Assembly (NCBI GenBank): GCA_002689905.1
Contig: NZIN01000062.1
Coordinates: 4,334-11,797, forward strand
Source: Rickettsiales bacterium
GTDB lineage: Bacteria > Pseudomonadota > Alphaproteobacteria > TMED109
DNA: 7,464 nt
Reading direction: 5' to 3'
Part shown: one piece after another, positions 1-6,875 of the stretch
How positions within the stretch are numbered: position 1 is the first letter of the stretch
How the letters are laid out: the number at the start of each line of letters is the position of its first letter
Program-made: the position numbers and the translations under genes
The notes under the pieces: model-generated
What the model was told of the DNA's origin: nothing
What the model saw: the letters and a program-made list of their open reading frames with translations, nothing else
Database searches by the model: none

Positions 1-653
1 ATCCTGTAGTGTTCTTCCATTATTATCGGTTCGCCTCCTGCGAAGTAGAACTGTTCAACATGTTCAAACTGTTCTAACATCTGTTCCCATATGTCATTTG
101 AACTTCTACCTACCTTGATCACCTTGGCATGGTTAGGTGGAGCACCGTTAAGTTTTTTATGATCCTCGTACCAATTACTGCTGAACCATGTTCCGCAACT
201 TCTACAGGCAAGATTGCAAAGGTTACTGAACCTTATATCCCAGTACTTGATGACAAAATCCGCTGTACCGTCTGCCTGCGTGTTTTCTGTCATTCCTATG
301 TTGTGTCCAAAGTGCTTGTTGGAACTTAAACGTAACGAGAAGAATCCTGATTTCTCTTGGTCATAGCACTTGCCACACTGTTTGCTTTTTTTGTTGTTCA
401 ACATGTTCACACGCATCTCTTTCATGTCAGGACCGTTAAACACTGTTGACATGGAATCTTTGTTTAAGTTTCCTACAGGATATTTGTCCAGGGCAAAACA
501 ACAAGGATAAGCCCTGCCGTCTGGAAATGCATGAATGTGTAACCAAGGCATCATGCAGAACGAATCGCTCTCTAACAATAACTCCTTTTCCTTGGGAGTC
601 ATGTCTTTGATCTTTAGTTTCTCAGGTTCCTTAGCCCCGTACTCGTATGCCAT
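1..653 (-). CDS. Radical SAM protein with N-terminal SPASM/twitch-like domain (3' end cut by window)
   Basis: The frame is open from an ATG at 653 to the window edge: 217 codons without a stop, so the C-terminal half is missing. The radical SAM core is seen as CNLACRSC (Cys146, Cys150, Cys153), the CxxxCxxC ligands of the SAM-binding 4Fe-4S cluster, followed by AGGEPI near residues 205-210, the usual SAM-contacting GGEP motif. Before the core, residues 33-96 hold a second cysteine set: Cys33 in CMMPWLHIH, Cys51-Cys52 after a PDG turn, and Cys93/Cys96 in CGKC. This resembles a SPASM/twitch auxiliary-cluster domain, here N-terminal. The start is supported by AAAGGGA at 661-667, seven bases upstream, and overlaps the oxygenase gene by 23 bp. 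It is related in layout to the two radical SAM genes upstream but clearly divergent from them. The radical SAM assignment is firm; the substrate is unknown. Confidence 0.9.
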   Translation of the reverse strand, partial: MAYEYGAKEPEKLKIKDMTPKEKELLLESDSFCMMPWLHIHAFPDGRAYPCCFALDKYPVGNLNKDSMSTVFNGPDMKEMRVNMLNNKKSKQCGKCYDQEKSGFFSLRLSSNKHFGHNIGMTENTQADGTADFVIKYWDIRFSNLCNLACRSCGTWFSSNWYEDHKKLNGAPPNHAKVIKVGRSSNDIWEQMLEQFEHVEQFYFAGGEPIIMEEHYR

Positions 654-1161
654 GTGTTATTCCCTTTATTTTATTAATTTTATAATCCGCCACAAAAGTT
701 CTACGTGGATTTTTGCTTGGGTAAACACCGTGCCATATTCCACCAGTGATTATTACTGCCCGTCCTTTGTGAGGTCTATAATCTGTGTAGGCGTTGTTGT
801 TTATAGTGTACAACCTGCCCGTTTTATTTTCTTCTGGTTGATCGTCTAGTGATATGACCACTCCCACGCCGCCTAGGCCTCCGACACTGTGTCTGTGCAT
901 GGTTTGGTAACCCCCATCCTGATAATCAATGCACCATGCTTTCATGAGTTCAATTTCTACGACTTCCATGGGTTTTATTTTTTCTAACATCCATAACCTT
1001 ATTTTTTTCCAATCAATTAACTTTGATCCTGTGACCTCGAACTGATGACCCAGGTGCGTTGTTTTACTGTCACTCTCGTCCTTACCTTTGTCTAAAAACA
1101 GTGGTTCTAGGTCCGTGTAGAAAGGACACTCCGTGTCTATCGTCCATTCTTTATATCCCAC
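631..1161 (-). CDS. Putative 2OG-Fe(II) oxygenase
   Basis: This 176-residue protein has the shape of a small phage 2-oxoglutarate/Fe(II)-dependent oxygenase. A double-stranded beta-helix signature runs from QTMHRHS (His89, His91) through a glycine-rich strand to GGIWHGVYP (His144) and then Arg153-Arg154, fitting the proximal His, distal His and 2OG-binding Arg of the fold. The H-x-H pair recalls the putative 2OG-Fe(II) oxygenase family PF13759 rather than the classical HxD; that comparison is from memory. The start is GTG at 1161: the in-frame codons upstream run into TAG and TAA with no ATG between, and AGGAG at 1171-1175 lies nine bases before the GTG. The ATG at 1169 is in another frame and hits a stop after ten codons. 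It overlaps the upstream radical SAM gene by 11 bp, suggesting coupled translation. The likely reaction is hydroxylation; the substrate is unknown. Confidence 0.72.
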   Translation of the reverse strand: MGYKEWTIDTECPFYTDLEPLFLDKGKDESDSKTTHLGHQFEVTGSKLIDWKKIRLWMLEKIKPMEVVEIELMKAWCIDYQDGGYQTMHRHSVGGLGGVGVVISLDDQPEENKTGRLYTINNNAYTDYRPHKGRAVIITGGIWHGVYPSKNPRRTFVADYKINKIKGITHGIRVRG

Positions 1162-2494
1162 GGTACCATTCTCCTATTATTGGGAAAGTCTTTTCAAAGT
1201 CTTTTCCTGATCGTTTGTCGTATTGACTGTAAAATGCTTTAAAGTCCTTTTGTAATTTGTTCTGTTCGGCCGCCCCTGCGTGTGGGGTCTTCACAACATC
1301 CAGGTAGTCAATTAGTCTCTGTGTTTGATTAATCTCCATGTGTTCTAGATGCTGTTCATTACTATTTAAAAACTTTACCAAGTCCCCTTTAAATTTATTT
1401 CTCAGGTCGTCCGGTAGCACAAGCGGTGATTGGAAGCTGGGGAACCTCAAAATATTAAGTGTGTAGTTGAGTGTTGGCCCGTACACCTTACTTGCACCCT
1501 TGAACCACACCATCTTCTCTAGTAACTCCGGCAGTGATTCCAAACACAGTGCGTTAATTGTACACATGTTATGGATCTCTGATGGGACCTTGTCCACCAT
1601 CATGTGTAAAAGATTAGAGAACCATTCTCCGTAGTCTAATCCGTCCCTGATATACTCTCCTTGTCTATGTGTCGCCTCCATGCTGGTGTACAGATGGAAG
1701 TTCTTAAATCCTTTCAGTTTGGTTTTAAATCTATCTATGATGCTCTGCTTTGCACCCAAATTAGAGTTAATTGCAATACGCATGTTGGGATTCATTTTGT
1801 CTCCCTGTGTTTCTATCCAATCTAGTAGTCTCCACAAGTTAGGTGACATCATTGGTTCGCCTCCTGTTATTCTTAATTCATCTAAACTTTTGTGTAGGTC
1901 TGTTTCCCACCATTTGTAGAATGCTTCAACATAGGGATTGCTCTCATCCTTCTTGTATGGTTCAGCTGAGTCGTGTGCATGGGTAAAGTGATTACGTCCG
2001 TCTGTGATCATGCCTGTGTACGGGCCTTTTTGTTTTATGTTGTTTGCCCATGTAGAACTAAATGCAGGATTACAGTATGTACAGGCAAAGTTGCAAGTCC
2101 TATCAAATGCTATTTCCAGTGTTTTAAGATTCCAATCTGTGTTTGGGTCTGCCTTGTGTGCTTCGTCCAATGCTTCGTTTGTGAATATTTTTGATTTGTA
2201 AACTCTATCACTAATGTTATCTCTGTCAATATCTTCTATCTTCCAACAGTACTCACAACCTTTGGGTCTGTCTCCACACTGCATCTGTTTACGTTCTGCT
2301 TTCTTCTGTACTGTGTTATGTATCGCACTTGGATTTGTCTTGATCGCTTCCAGGTCAATCTTGTGTGGGAGTGGGTGATGACAGCTCGTGGTCATCCCCG
2401 ATCCCAACCATATGGTCGCGTTGTACCACTTGGCTCCACAGAAACTTGCACTCTTTGGATCTAGTATTTGTTTTTTATATTCTAAATCATCCAT
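1151..2494 (-). CDS. Radical SAM protein with N-terminal auxiliary Cys domain (paralogue A)
   Basis: This complete 447-residue protein has a radical SAM core: CNFACTYC gives Cys134, Cys138 and Cys141 for the SAM-cleaving 4Fe-4S cluster, and TGGEPMM at about 210-216 is the SAM-binding loop. The N-terminus carries Cys19 (FCGAKW), Cys38 (SCHHP), Cys80 and Cys83 (CEYCWKIED), probably four ligands of an auxiliary cluster in a SPASM/twitch-like domain. It is a tandem paralogue of the gene at 2487-3863: the same Cys spacing, the same ALHNT/AIHNT and SDRxYxS blocks, the same NPYVxAFxKWW stretch before GGEP, and a similar C-terminal FxxTFP block. The ATG at 2494 overlaps the upstream stop by 8 bp. GGAGGAG at 2508-2514 is 13 bases away, a rather long spacing. 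Proteins of this type are common in marine phages and bacteria and are annotated only as radical SAM/twitch proteins. Confidence 0.92.
   Translation of the reverse strand: MDDLEYKKQILDPKSASFCGAKWYNATIWLGSGMTTSCHHPLPHKIDLEAIKTNPSAIHNTVQKKAERKQMQCGDRPKGCEYCWKIEDIDRDNISDRVYKSKIFTNEALDEAHKADPNTDWNLKTLEIAFDRTCNFACTYCNPAFSSTWANNIKQKGPYTGMITDGRNHFTHAHDSAEPYKKDESNPYVEAFYKWWETDLHKSLDELRITGGEPMMSPNLWRLLDWIETQGDKMNPNMRIAINSNLGAKQSIIDRFKTKLKGFKNFHLYTSMEATHRQGEYIRDGLDYGEWFSNLLHMMVDKVPSEIHNMCTINALCLESLPELLEKMVWFKGASKVYGPTLNYTLNILRFPSFQSPLVLPDDLRNKFKGDLVKFLNSNEQHLEHMEINQTQRLIDYLDVVKTPHAGAAEQNKLQKDFKAFYSQYDKRSGKDFEKTFPIIGEWYRGI
1171..1175 (-). promoter_or_regulatory. Ribosome binding site deciding a GTG start
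   Basis: AGGAG on the minus strand is nine bases from the GTG at 1161. It is only one base from an out-of-frame ATG at 1169, too close to serve it. This favours the GTG as the start of the oxygenase gene. Confidence 0.6.
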
Positions 2495-3863
2495 TTGCGT
2501 TTTTGCACTCCTCCCAGAATTCTTCCATCTCAGGGAAGGTATTCAAAAATCTTGTAAGACGTCTTCGATCGTGTTCATTAAAGAAAGCGTAAAAGTTTTT
2601 TTTATTTTGCGTACTTGCGTCCGCATTTTCTCGCCAGTGTGCTAGATTACGTTGCATCTTTTGAATTTCAAAGTCCTTGAATATGTGTAGCCCGTTGTCC
2701 TCTCCGGAATTGGCCTGCATGTATTTTATATTGTCTTCGTGTATGCTCTGATACGACTCGGGCAGTAGCGTTATCTGTTGCCATGCAGGTTGTCTCAGCA
2801 GTGGCACATCGAACCATACCCTCTGATAGGTCTTTGAATATTTGGTTCTCAGTTCTAGTATTTTCTGTAATAGTTTGTCCATGCTTGTGATACTTAGGTT
2901 GTTGTATGTGCATATGAAGGTTATTGAATTACGTCCCGGGATACGATCAAGGAATTCTTCAACGTTGTCCATCATGTAGTTGAAGTCCAATCCGTCGCGA
3001 ATATACTCCGCACGTTTGCCGAACGCATCTACACTAACGAACTGCATCATGTGTTCAACTTTCTCCTGCATACAGATCTCCTGTGCCATGTTGAAGTATT
3101 TTTCCTTTAATTTTTTATCTGGCGGGCACATGTTACTTGTCACGTTTAGGTGTAGGTCATCCTTTGGATTGTCAATTATGTACTGGAACACCTTGTAGGT
3201 GTTTACATCCATCATGGGCTCTCCTCCGGTCATACGGAAGTGTTTCAAATTCTTGTACAGTGTGGGCCACCATTTCCAGAACGCTGTCACGTAGGGATTG
3301 TCTTCCCTGTTGGGTATGGGACGCCTTCTTCCCTGGAAGTGCTCTGGTGCATTGTGAGGTGGAGATGTGGGATATTGGCCATACCTGTCGATCTCCTTGC
3401 CCCACGTGGTCGAGAACTGTGGAGAACAATAACTGCACTTGAAATTACAAGCGTTGTTGAAGTTCACTTCCACGTACCTCGGAGTGTGCCTTTCATCTAT
3501 GGGATTCTGCCGTATGATGTCGAAGTCCTGCATGGCCCATGGTTCACCGGATCTATAATGCCTGTCTGACATCTCTCCAGTGTCCTCCATATTCCAACAG
3601 TATGAACAACCCTCGGGTCGCTCGCCTTTGAGCATCTGTTGTCTTTGTCTCTGTTTCTCTTTTGTGTTGTGCAGTGCCGCAGGATTGTCTGCAAGTTCCG
3701 TGGCATCTATCTCGTGTAGCGGTGGGTGGTAACAACTGTTGGTCATGCCTGTTGGTAGGTGCAATGACGTCTGGTTCCATTTGGCCAGGCACATGGTGGG
3801 CGAAACTTCCTGTAGTTTCTCCTTGGCCTTTAGTGCATCATTCCTGTAATTACTTGGACTCAC
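2487..3863 (-). CDS. Radical SAM protein with N-terminal auxiliary Cys domain (paralogue B)
   Basis: This complete 458-residue protein shares the architecture of its downstream neighbour. N-terminal cysteines are Cys25 (MCLAKWNQ), Cys44 (SCYHP), Cys86 and Cys89 (CSYCWNMED). The radical SAM motif CNFKCSYC supplies Cys139, Cys143 and Cys146, followed by TGGEPMM at about 212-218. The start is GTG at 3863: GAGGGG at 3873-3878 is nine bases upstream, and the next in-frame Met (residue 24) sits directly against the first conserved Cys, so a later start would clip the domain. It overlaps the glycosyltransferase-like gene by 14 bp. Hand-counted blocks inside it (3301-3420) reach 55-57% GC, higher than the 30-48% I counted in paralogue A, so the pair may not be a very recent duplication. 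It is predicted to cleave SAM to a 5'-deoxyadenosyl radical; the substrate cannot be read from the sequence. Confidence 0.92.
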   Translation of the reverse strand: MSPSNYRNDALKAKEKLQEVSPTMCLAKWNQTSLHLPTGMTNSCYHPPLHEIDATELADNPAALHNTKEKQRQRQQMLKGERPEGCSYCWNMEDTGEMSDRHYRSGEPWAMQDFDIIRQNPIDERHTPRYVEVNFNNACNFKCSYCSPQFSTTWGKEIDRYGQYPTSPPHNAPEHFQGRRRPIPNREDNPYVTAFWKWWPTLYKNLKHFRMTGGEPMMDVNTYKVFQYIIDNPKDDLHLNVTSNMCPPDKKLKEKYFNMAQEICMQEKVEHMMQFVSVDAFGKRAEYIRDGLDFNYMMDNVEEFLDRIPGRNSITFICTYNNLSITSMDKLLQKILELRTKYSKTYQRVWFDVPLLRQPAWQQITLLPESYQSIHEDNIKYMQANSGEDNGLHIFKDFEIQKMQRNLAHWRENADASTQNKKNFYAFFNEHDRRRLTRFLNTFPEMEEFWEECKNANG

Positions 3864-4749
3864 GATCTTGCACCCCTCGATTCAGTTGTGCGTCCATGGC
3901 GTACTTGAAGAATTTACTTTGATTTTCATCATAATCGGCGATTGGTATGTCCAATCTCTGTCTTATGCTTTCCCCATACACCAGGAGTTCCTTGTCTATG
4001 TCATTCGTCGTGTTAAATGACGTGAATATGTTCTCCATGTTCTCAAGATCCCGCACGCCTATGTGATCCTTGCCTGCAAGTACAGTGTTATAACATCCTA
4101 ACCTTGCCCCCATCATTGCGTACTTTCCGTTTTCCATGTCGGCACCCACTGACATCCAGGTCGCTAGGTTTCTGAGATTCCCTTTCCATATTTGCTTAGA
4201 AAAACTTTCTGGTTGCAAAGGTTTTCCTTTTTCTGTGCTCATCTTGACCCCTTCCCTATAACCCGAAACAAACGCCTGTTGTGGTGTTGCATTTATCACT
4301 GTGGTCGAATAACAGTTTTGTAGATTCTCATGTGGTACTCCCCAACAGAAATCAATTTGATTTTCATCATTGTCTGCGTTCTCGTGTGTCTTCATGTCGA
4401 GACAGGTCTCTTTTGACCAACCAACAAGTCCCCCATTTCCGTACACCAGCCCGTTGACGTTGTTATAGGCCCGCCATCTGTGAACAGAATTCTTATCGGT
4501 CAGGGAGAAATCTAACGTCTCTAGTAGAAATTTTTCATCTATAATGTTATCTCCGTCCACACTTATGAAAAAATCTGTTTCTGCCAGCTCGGCGGCCGCC
4601 TTGTGTGCATTATCAAAACCTACCACACCATCGACACGTTTGGCCCATGGCACCTTGTTCTTGAGATCTGCCCAGTTCTCTTCCTTGTTTGGTTCTCTGA
4701 ACGAGATATACACAAAATCTAAATCACTTATTCTTGTTCTATCTGCCAT
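3850..4749 (-). CDS. GT-A-fold glycosyltransferase-like protein with DxD motif
   Basis: This 299-residue protein starts with a Rossmann-like strand (DFVYISFREP), followed by an AHKAAAELAETDFFISVDGDN block at about 48-68. Asp65-Gly-Asp67 is a good DxD motif, which in GT-A glycosyltransferases binds the metal and nucleotide-sugar diphosphate. GNGGLVGWSK at about 104-113 looks like the acceptor-side loop. No membrane segment or signal peptide is seen, so it should act in the cytoplasm. The C-terminal half (after about 180) matches no domain I know. AAGGAGG at 4756-4762, six bases before the ATG, is the best Shine-Dalgarno in the window. The gene overlaps its upstream neighbour by 22 bp and the radical SAM gene downstream by 14 bp. 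A GT2-like transferase is the best reading; donor and acceptor are unknown. Confidence 0.72.
   Translation of the reverse strand: MADRTRISDLDFVYISFREPNKEENWADLKNKVPWAKRVDGVVGFDNAHKAAAELAETDFFISVDGDNIIDEKFLLETLDFSLTDKNSVHRWRAYNNVNGLVYGNGGLVGWSKETCLDMKTHENADNDENQIDFCWGVPHENLQNCYSTTVINATPQQAFVSGYREGVKMSTEKGKPLQPESFSKQIWKGNLRNLATWMSVGADMENGKYAMMGARLGCYNTVLAGKDHIGVRDLENMENIFTSFNTTNDIDKELLVYGESIRQRLDIPIADYDENQSKFFKYAMDAQLNRGVQDRESK
3873..3878 (-). promoter_or_regulatory. Ribosome binding site deciding a GTG start
   Basis: GAGGGG on the minus strand lies nine bases upstream of the GTG at 3863, inside the end of the glycosyltransferase-like gene. It supports GTG as the start of the upstream-lying radical SAM paralogue and coupled translation of the two genes. 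Confidence 0.55.
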
Positions 4750-5030
4750 GTGTATCCTCCTTCCTTTATTGTGTCAGGCCAGCAAGGATCTCCGTCTATG
4801 AACACATATCCTTCTTCCGATTTCACTAACATTTCATGAGTTTTGCCAGGCACTATAGTTTGTTTTAAAACGATCTTGTCGTTCTCCAACTCAAAATTTT
4901 CGGCCCCGTGATCCATAACTTTTTTAAACATCTCCGGTGTCACTTCCATAACCTTTCCTTGTATCTCAACCGTTGGCTTTTTCCTGTCCAAAGGCTTGAA
5001 GTTTTCTAATGCATCAAAAAATCCGGGCAT
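4728..5030 (-). CDS. Conserved-looking 100-residue protein of unknown function
   Basis: I do not recognise this small acidic protein. It begins MPGFFDALENFKPLDRKKP, which looks like a short helix and linker. A probable alpha/beta part follows (EVTPEMFKKVMDHG; FELENDKIVLKQ), then a C-terminal stretch GYVFIDGDPCWPDT with the only Cys. No signal peptide or membrane segment is seen. The ATG at 5030 is supported by GAGGAG at 5035-5040, four bases upstream, and the gene overlaps both neighbours (17 and 22 bp), so it is very likely translated. It sits between glycosyltransferase-like genes and upstream of the radical SAM pair. It could be an accessory subunit, a carrier or binding partner, or a peptide substrate; none of these is shown by the sequence. 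Confidence 0.8.
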   Translation of the reverse strand: MPGFFDALENFKPLDRKKPTVEIQGKVMEVTPEMFKKVMDHGAENFELENDKIVLKQTIVPGKTHEMLVKSEEGYVFIDGDPCWPDTIKEGGYTWQIEQE

Positions 5031-5820
5031 CTAACTCCTCTATTGTGTCTTTATCCACATAGTGCCATGGTCTGGTCAAGGCATGGCCACCTAGCACAAT
5101 CCTGTCTTTGACTTTCAACGGCATCAAGTACTTTCTGTACTCTCTGACGTGTCCTAGATCGTGAATGAATCTCTTGTTGTGTACGAATTTGAACCAAGGA
5201 TAGTCGACTAGATCTTTTTGCGTAGGATCCATCATCCTGTGTGCTAACGCATACACCACATCAGTACTGGGATATTTGTCATGACAGTTTATCAGTGCAT
5301 GATCTCTCACTACTTCCCAGTGTTTCGTCAACTCTTTACAAATTGTCCCAAACCCATGGGACTTACGGCTTTTTCTAAAGTATGTTAAATCGCTATAAAT
5401 GTTTGGTAGATGGTTTCTCTTGTGGAAAGGACGATAACTGTAGTTCTCTACTATTTCGTTTTTGTAGTTGTAACAGTTGATCGCAAAAATCATGTCATGC
5501 TGACATAGGTAATTCCACCACCAATCAGTGTTGGTGTTCCACATCATGTCGGCGGCCAGTTTTATCGTGTGTGTGAAAGGTGATGTGTAAAAAATTTTGT
5601 ACTCATTTGCCCATTTGATTTCATGAGATTCGCTGTCGTCGTCATTCATTATTTTAATGACATCAATGTGCGGAGAGTTGATTTTGGTGTTCTTGTCTGT
5701 AAGCACACAAACCGAGTTGTGTTTGTTGAACTTTTTCAGTGTCTGTGCTAGATTGGCCGACAACCTCGCATAGTCTGTGTTGCTATTGTTCTGACACACC
5801 CACATAAAACCCTTAGACAT
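5014..5820 (-). CDS. Glycosyltransferase-like protein (GT-A type, degenerate DxD)
   Basis: This 268-residue protein resembles a family frequent in marine phages. The N-terminus GFMWVCQNN and the SVCVLTDK strand suggest a nucleotide-sugar-binding Rossmann half. At the place where GT-A enzymes carry DxD it has IKLAADMMW (only Asp91), followed by the Trp-rich TDWWWNYL. Later blocks TYFRKSRKS (about 146-154) and PSTDVVYALAH (about 184-194) line up with FRKSPKSK and RNDYAFSIAMH in the gene upstream, so the two look like distant paralogues. RPWHYVDKD near 250-258 may supply a C-terminal metal-ligand His, as in GT8-like enzymes. The ATG at 5820 has AAAGGAG at 5827-5833 six bases upstream and overlaps the preceding gene by 8 bp. 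It may be an active transferase with an unusual metal site or a non-catalytic partner. Confidence 0.62.
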   Translation of the reverse strand: MSKGFMWVCQNNSNTDYARLSANLAQTLKKFNKHNSVCVLTDKNTKINSPHIDVIKIMNDDDSESHEIKWANEYKIFYTSPFTHTIKLAADMMWNTNTDWWWNYLCQHDMIFAINCYNYKNEIVENYSYRPFHKRNHLPNIYSDLTYFRKSRKSHGFGTICKELTKHWEVVRDHALINCHDKYPSTDVVYALAHRMMDPTQKDLVDYPWFKFVHNKRFIHDLGHVREYRKYLMPLKVKDRIVLGGHALTRPWHYVDKDTIEELDARIF

Positions 5821-6562
5821 GTGCCACTCCTTTATCTATCACGTGTACATCACTGTCTTGTATGGCTCCGACCCTGCCTTCCATTTGCCATTCTATGCCG
5901 TTTGATTCAACCCGTGTCACCTCGGCCAATGCAGGCAGTGTTATCAGCCTGGCTGGGAGTTTCTTGGTGGGAACAAAGCCCTCCAGTTGATGCATGGCAA
6001 TACTGAATGCATAGTCATTCCTGAAATTACGGAAATCAATACGATACAATGAACAGAAATGTTGATAGTGTTTTTTTATGTATTGTACCATATCGAACAC
6101 ACTCTTAGACTTTGGTGATTTCCTGAATATTATCACTGTGGCCCATAACATCGGTATGATGGAATTGTTTCTAAAGTCGTAACTATTTTTACCTGTGATG
6201 TCATAAACTTTATCATGGATCTGTAAATCCTCCGCGGCATCGATGTAAGTCAACAGTTGATCCGTGAAACAGAAATAATCTATGTCCATGAGCACTGTGA
6301 CATCATACGGAGATATCTCATAGGCTTTCCACCTGTCAAGGTTGTGCCATGGTTTCTTGTTTATGTGATTCCCTGTCTCGTTGTCAATTATCTTGTAATC
6401 TATTGTCCCCAATGATGGCAGGCATTCGAATGTCTCCTTGTTCGTTACAATGGTTACAGGAAGGTTTAAATTTTTTTTGATCAAAGGCACGGTCTTGGCC
6501 GCTATCTTGTCATACCTGTAGAATTCTGTATTGAAGCAAAAAAGTAAGACACCCGAGGTCAT
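5813..6562 (-). CDS. Glycosyltransferase-like protein (GT-A type, DxD present)
   Basis: This 249-residue protein has the outline of a small cytoplasmic GT-A transferase. It opens with the strand GVLLFCFNTEFY, then LPVTIVTNKE, and TVLMDIDYFCF with Asp93-Ile-Asp95 as the DxD metal site. It continues with VIIFRKSPKSK (about 143-152), RNDYAFSIAMHQL (about 181-193), and a C-terminal DVHVIDKG whose His could be the third metal contact as in GT8-like folds. It shares the FRKS and (N/T)DxxxAxA blocks with the next gene, suggesting an old tandem duplication. The ATG at 6562 follows the upstream stop codon by one base, with GAGG at 6567-6570, so translation is probably coupled. The sugar donor and target are not evident. 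Confidence 0.65.
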   Translation of the reverse strand: MTSGVLLFCFNTEFYRYDKIAAKTVPLIKKNLNLPVTIVTNKETFECLPSLGTIDYKIIDNETGNHINKKPWHNLDRWKAYEISPYDVTVLMDIDYFCFTDQLLTYIDAAEDLQIHDKVYDITGKNSYDFRNNSIIPMLWATVIIFRKSPKSKSVFDMVQYIKKHYQHFCSLYRIDFRNFRNDYAFSIAMHQLEGFVPTKKLPARLITLPALAEVTRVESNGIEWQMEGRVGAIQDSDVHVIDKGVAHV

Positions 6563-6563
6563 T

Positions 6564-6875
6564 CTACCTCAGCTTTTGTAGTTCTATGTAGATCTGATGA
6601 TAACTGTTGAGAACTTCCTGATTCCGTTCGATCAGTTTTGAGAGGAATGCAGTTGGATCATCGATCAACGCAGGGTTATCATTGGTGTCTAGTAACACGA
6701 ATGTATCTCTGTCCGACATTGCGTTGACTAGATTTATCGTCTCGGCATTGGCCAGGAACAGGTGACCGTCGTATGCAAAAACCATCCTTGATCTGGCCTT
6801 CTCCAAAGCGTTCTGCTTGGCGAGGGCTGTCTCAAATGACCTGTCTGATTGTTTTTTTAATTCGTCTATTTCCAT
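6564..6875 (-). CDS. Small conserved phage protein next to the structural module
   Basis: This protein has 103 residues when started at the ATG at 6875. An in-frame TTG at 6890 would add five residues but lies inside the putative promoter and has no Shine-Dalgarno. The layout is a charged N-terminal helix (DELKKQSDRSFETALAKQNA), a short beta part (RMVFAYDGHLFLANAE; TFVLLDTNDNPALI) and a C-terminal helix (FLSKLIERNQEVLNSYHQIY). I recall small proteins of this pattern beside structural genes in T4-like marine phages, annotated only as hypothetical. Unlike every other gene here, its ATG has only a weak GTGG upstream, which fits initiation on a leaderless transcript from the promoter just before it. 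Function is unknown; a virion assembly or chaperone role is a guess from position. Confidence 0.8.
   Translation of the reverse strand: MEIDELKKQSDRSFETALAKQNALEKARSRMVFAYDGHLFLANAETINLVNAMSDRDTFVLLDTNDNPALIDDPTAFLSKLIERNQEVLNSYHQIYIELQKLR

Noticed and set aside
25..40. AGGAGG-like Shine-Dalgarno on the minus strand
   Set aside because: It encodes the Ala-Gly-Gly-Glu-Pro motif of the radical SAM core in frame; no start codon follows at a suitable distance with an open frame that makes sense.
3137..3569. Overlapping plus-strand open frames of about 100 codons
   Set aside because: They lie wholly antisense to the well-supported radical SAM gene at 2487-3863, have no recognisable domain, and follow from its codon composition. 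The same applies to plus-strand frames at 535-849, 1680-2645, 3662-3922 and 4544-4801.
2668..3792. Minus-strand open frames in the alternative frame of the radical SAM gene (2668-2913, 3172-3438, 3497-3792)
   Set aside because: Low-complexity, Arg/Thr/Gln-rich translations fully inside a confidently assigned gene on the same strand; these are frame shadows.
4589..4601. GC-rich palindrome containing GCGGCCGC
   Set aside because: It sits in the middle of the glycosyltransferase-like coding region where it encodes Ala-Ala-Ala-Glu; no T-run and no reason to see a regulatory site.
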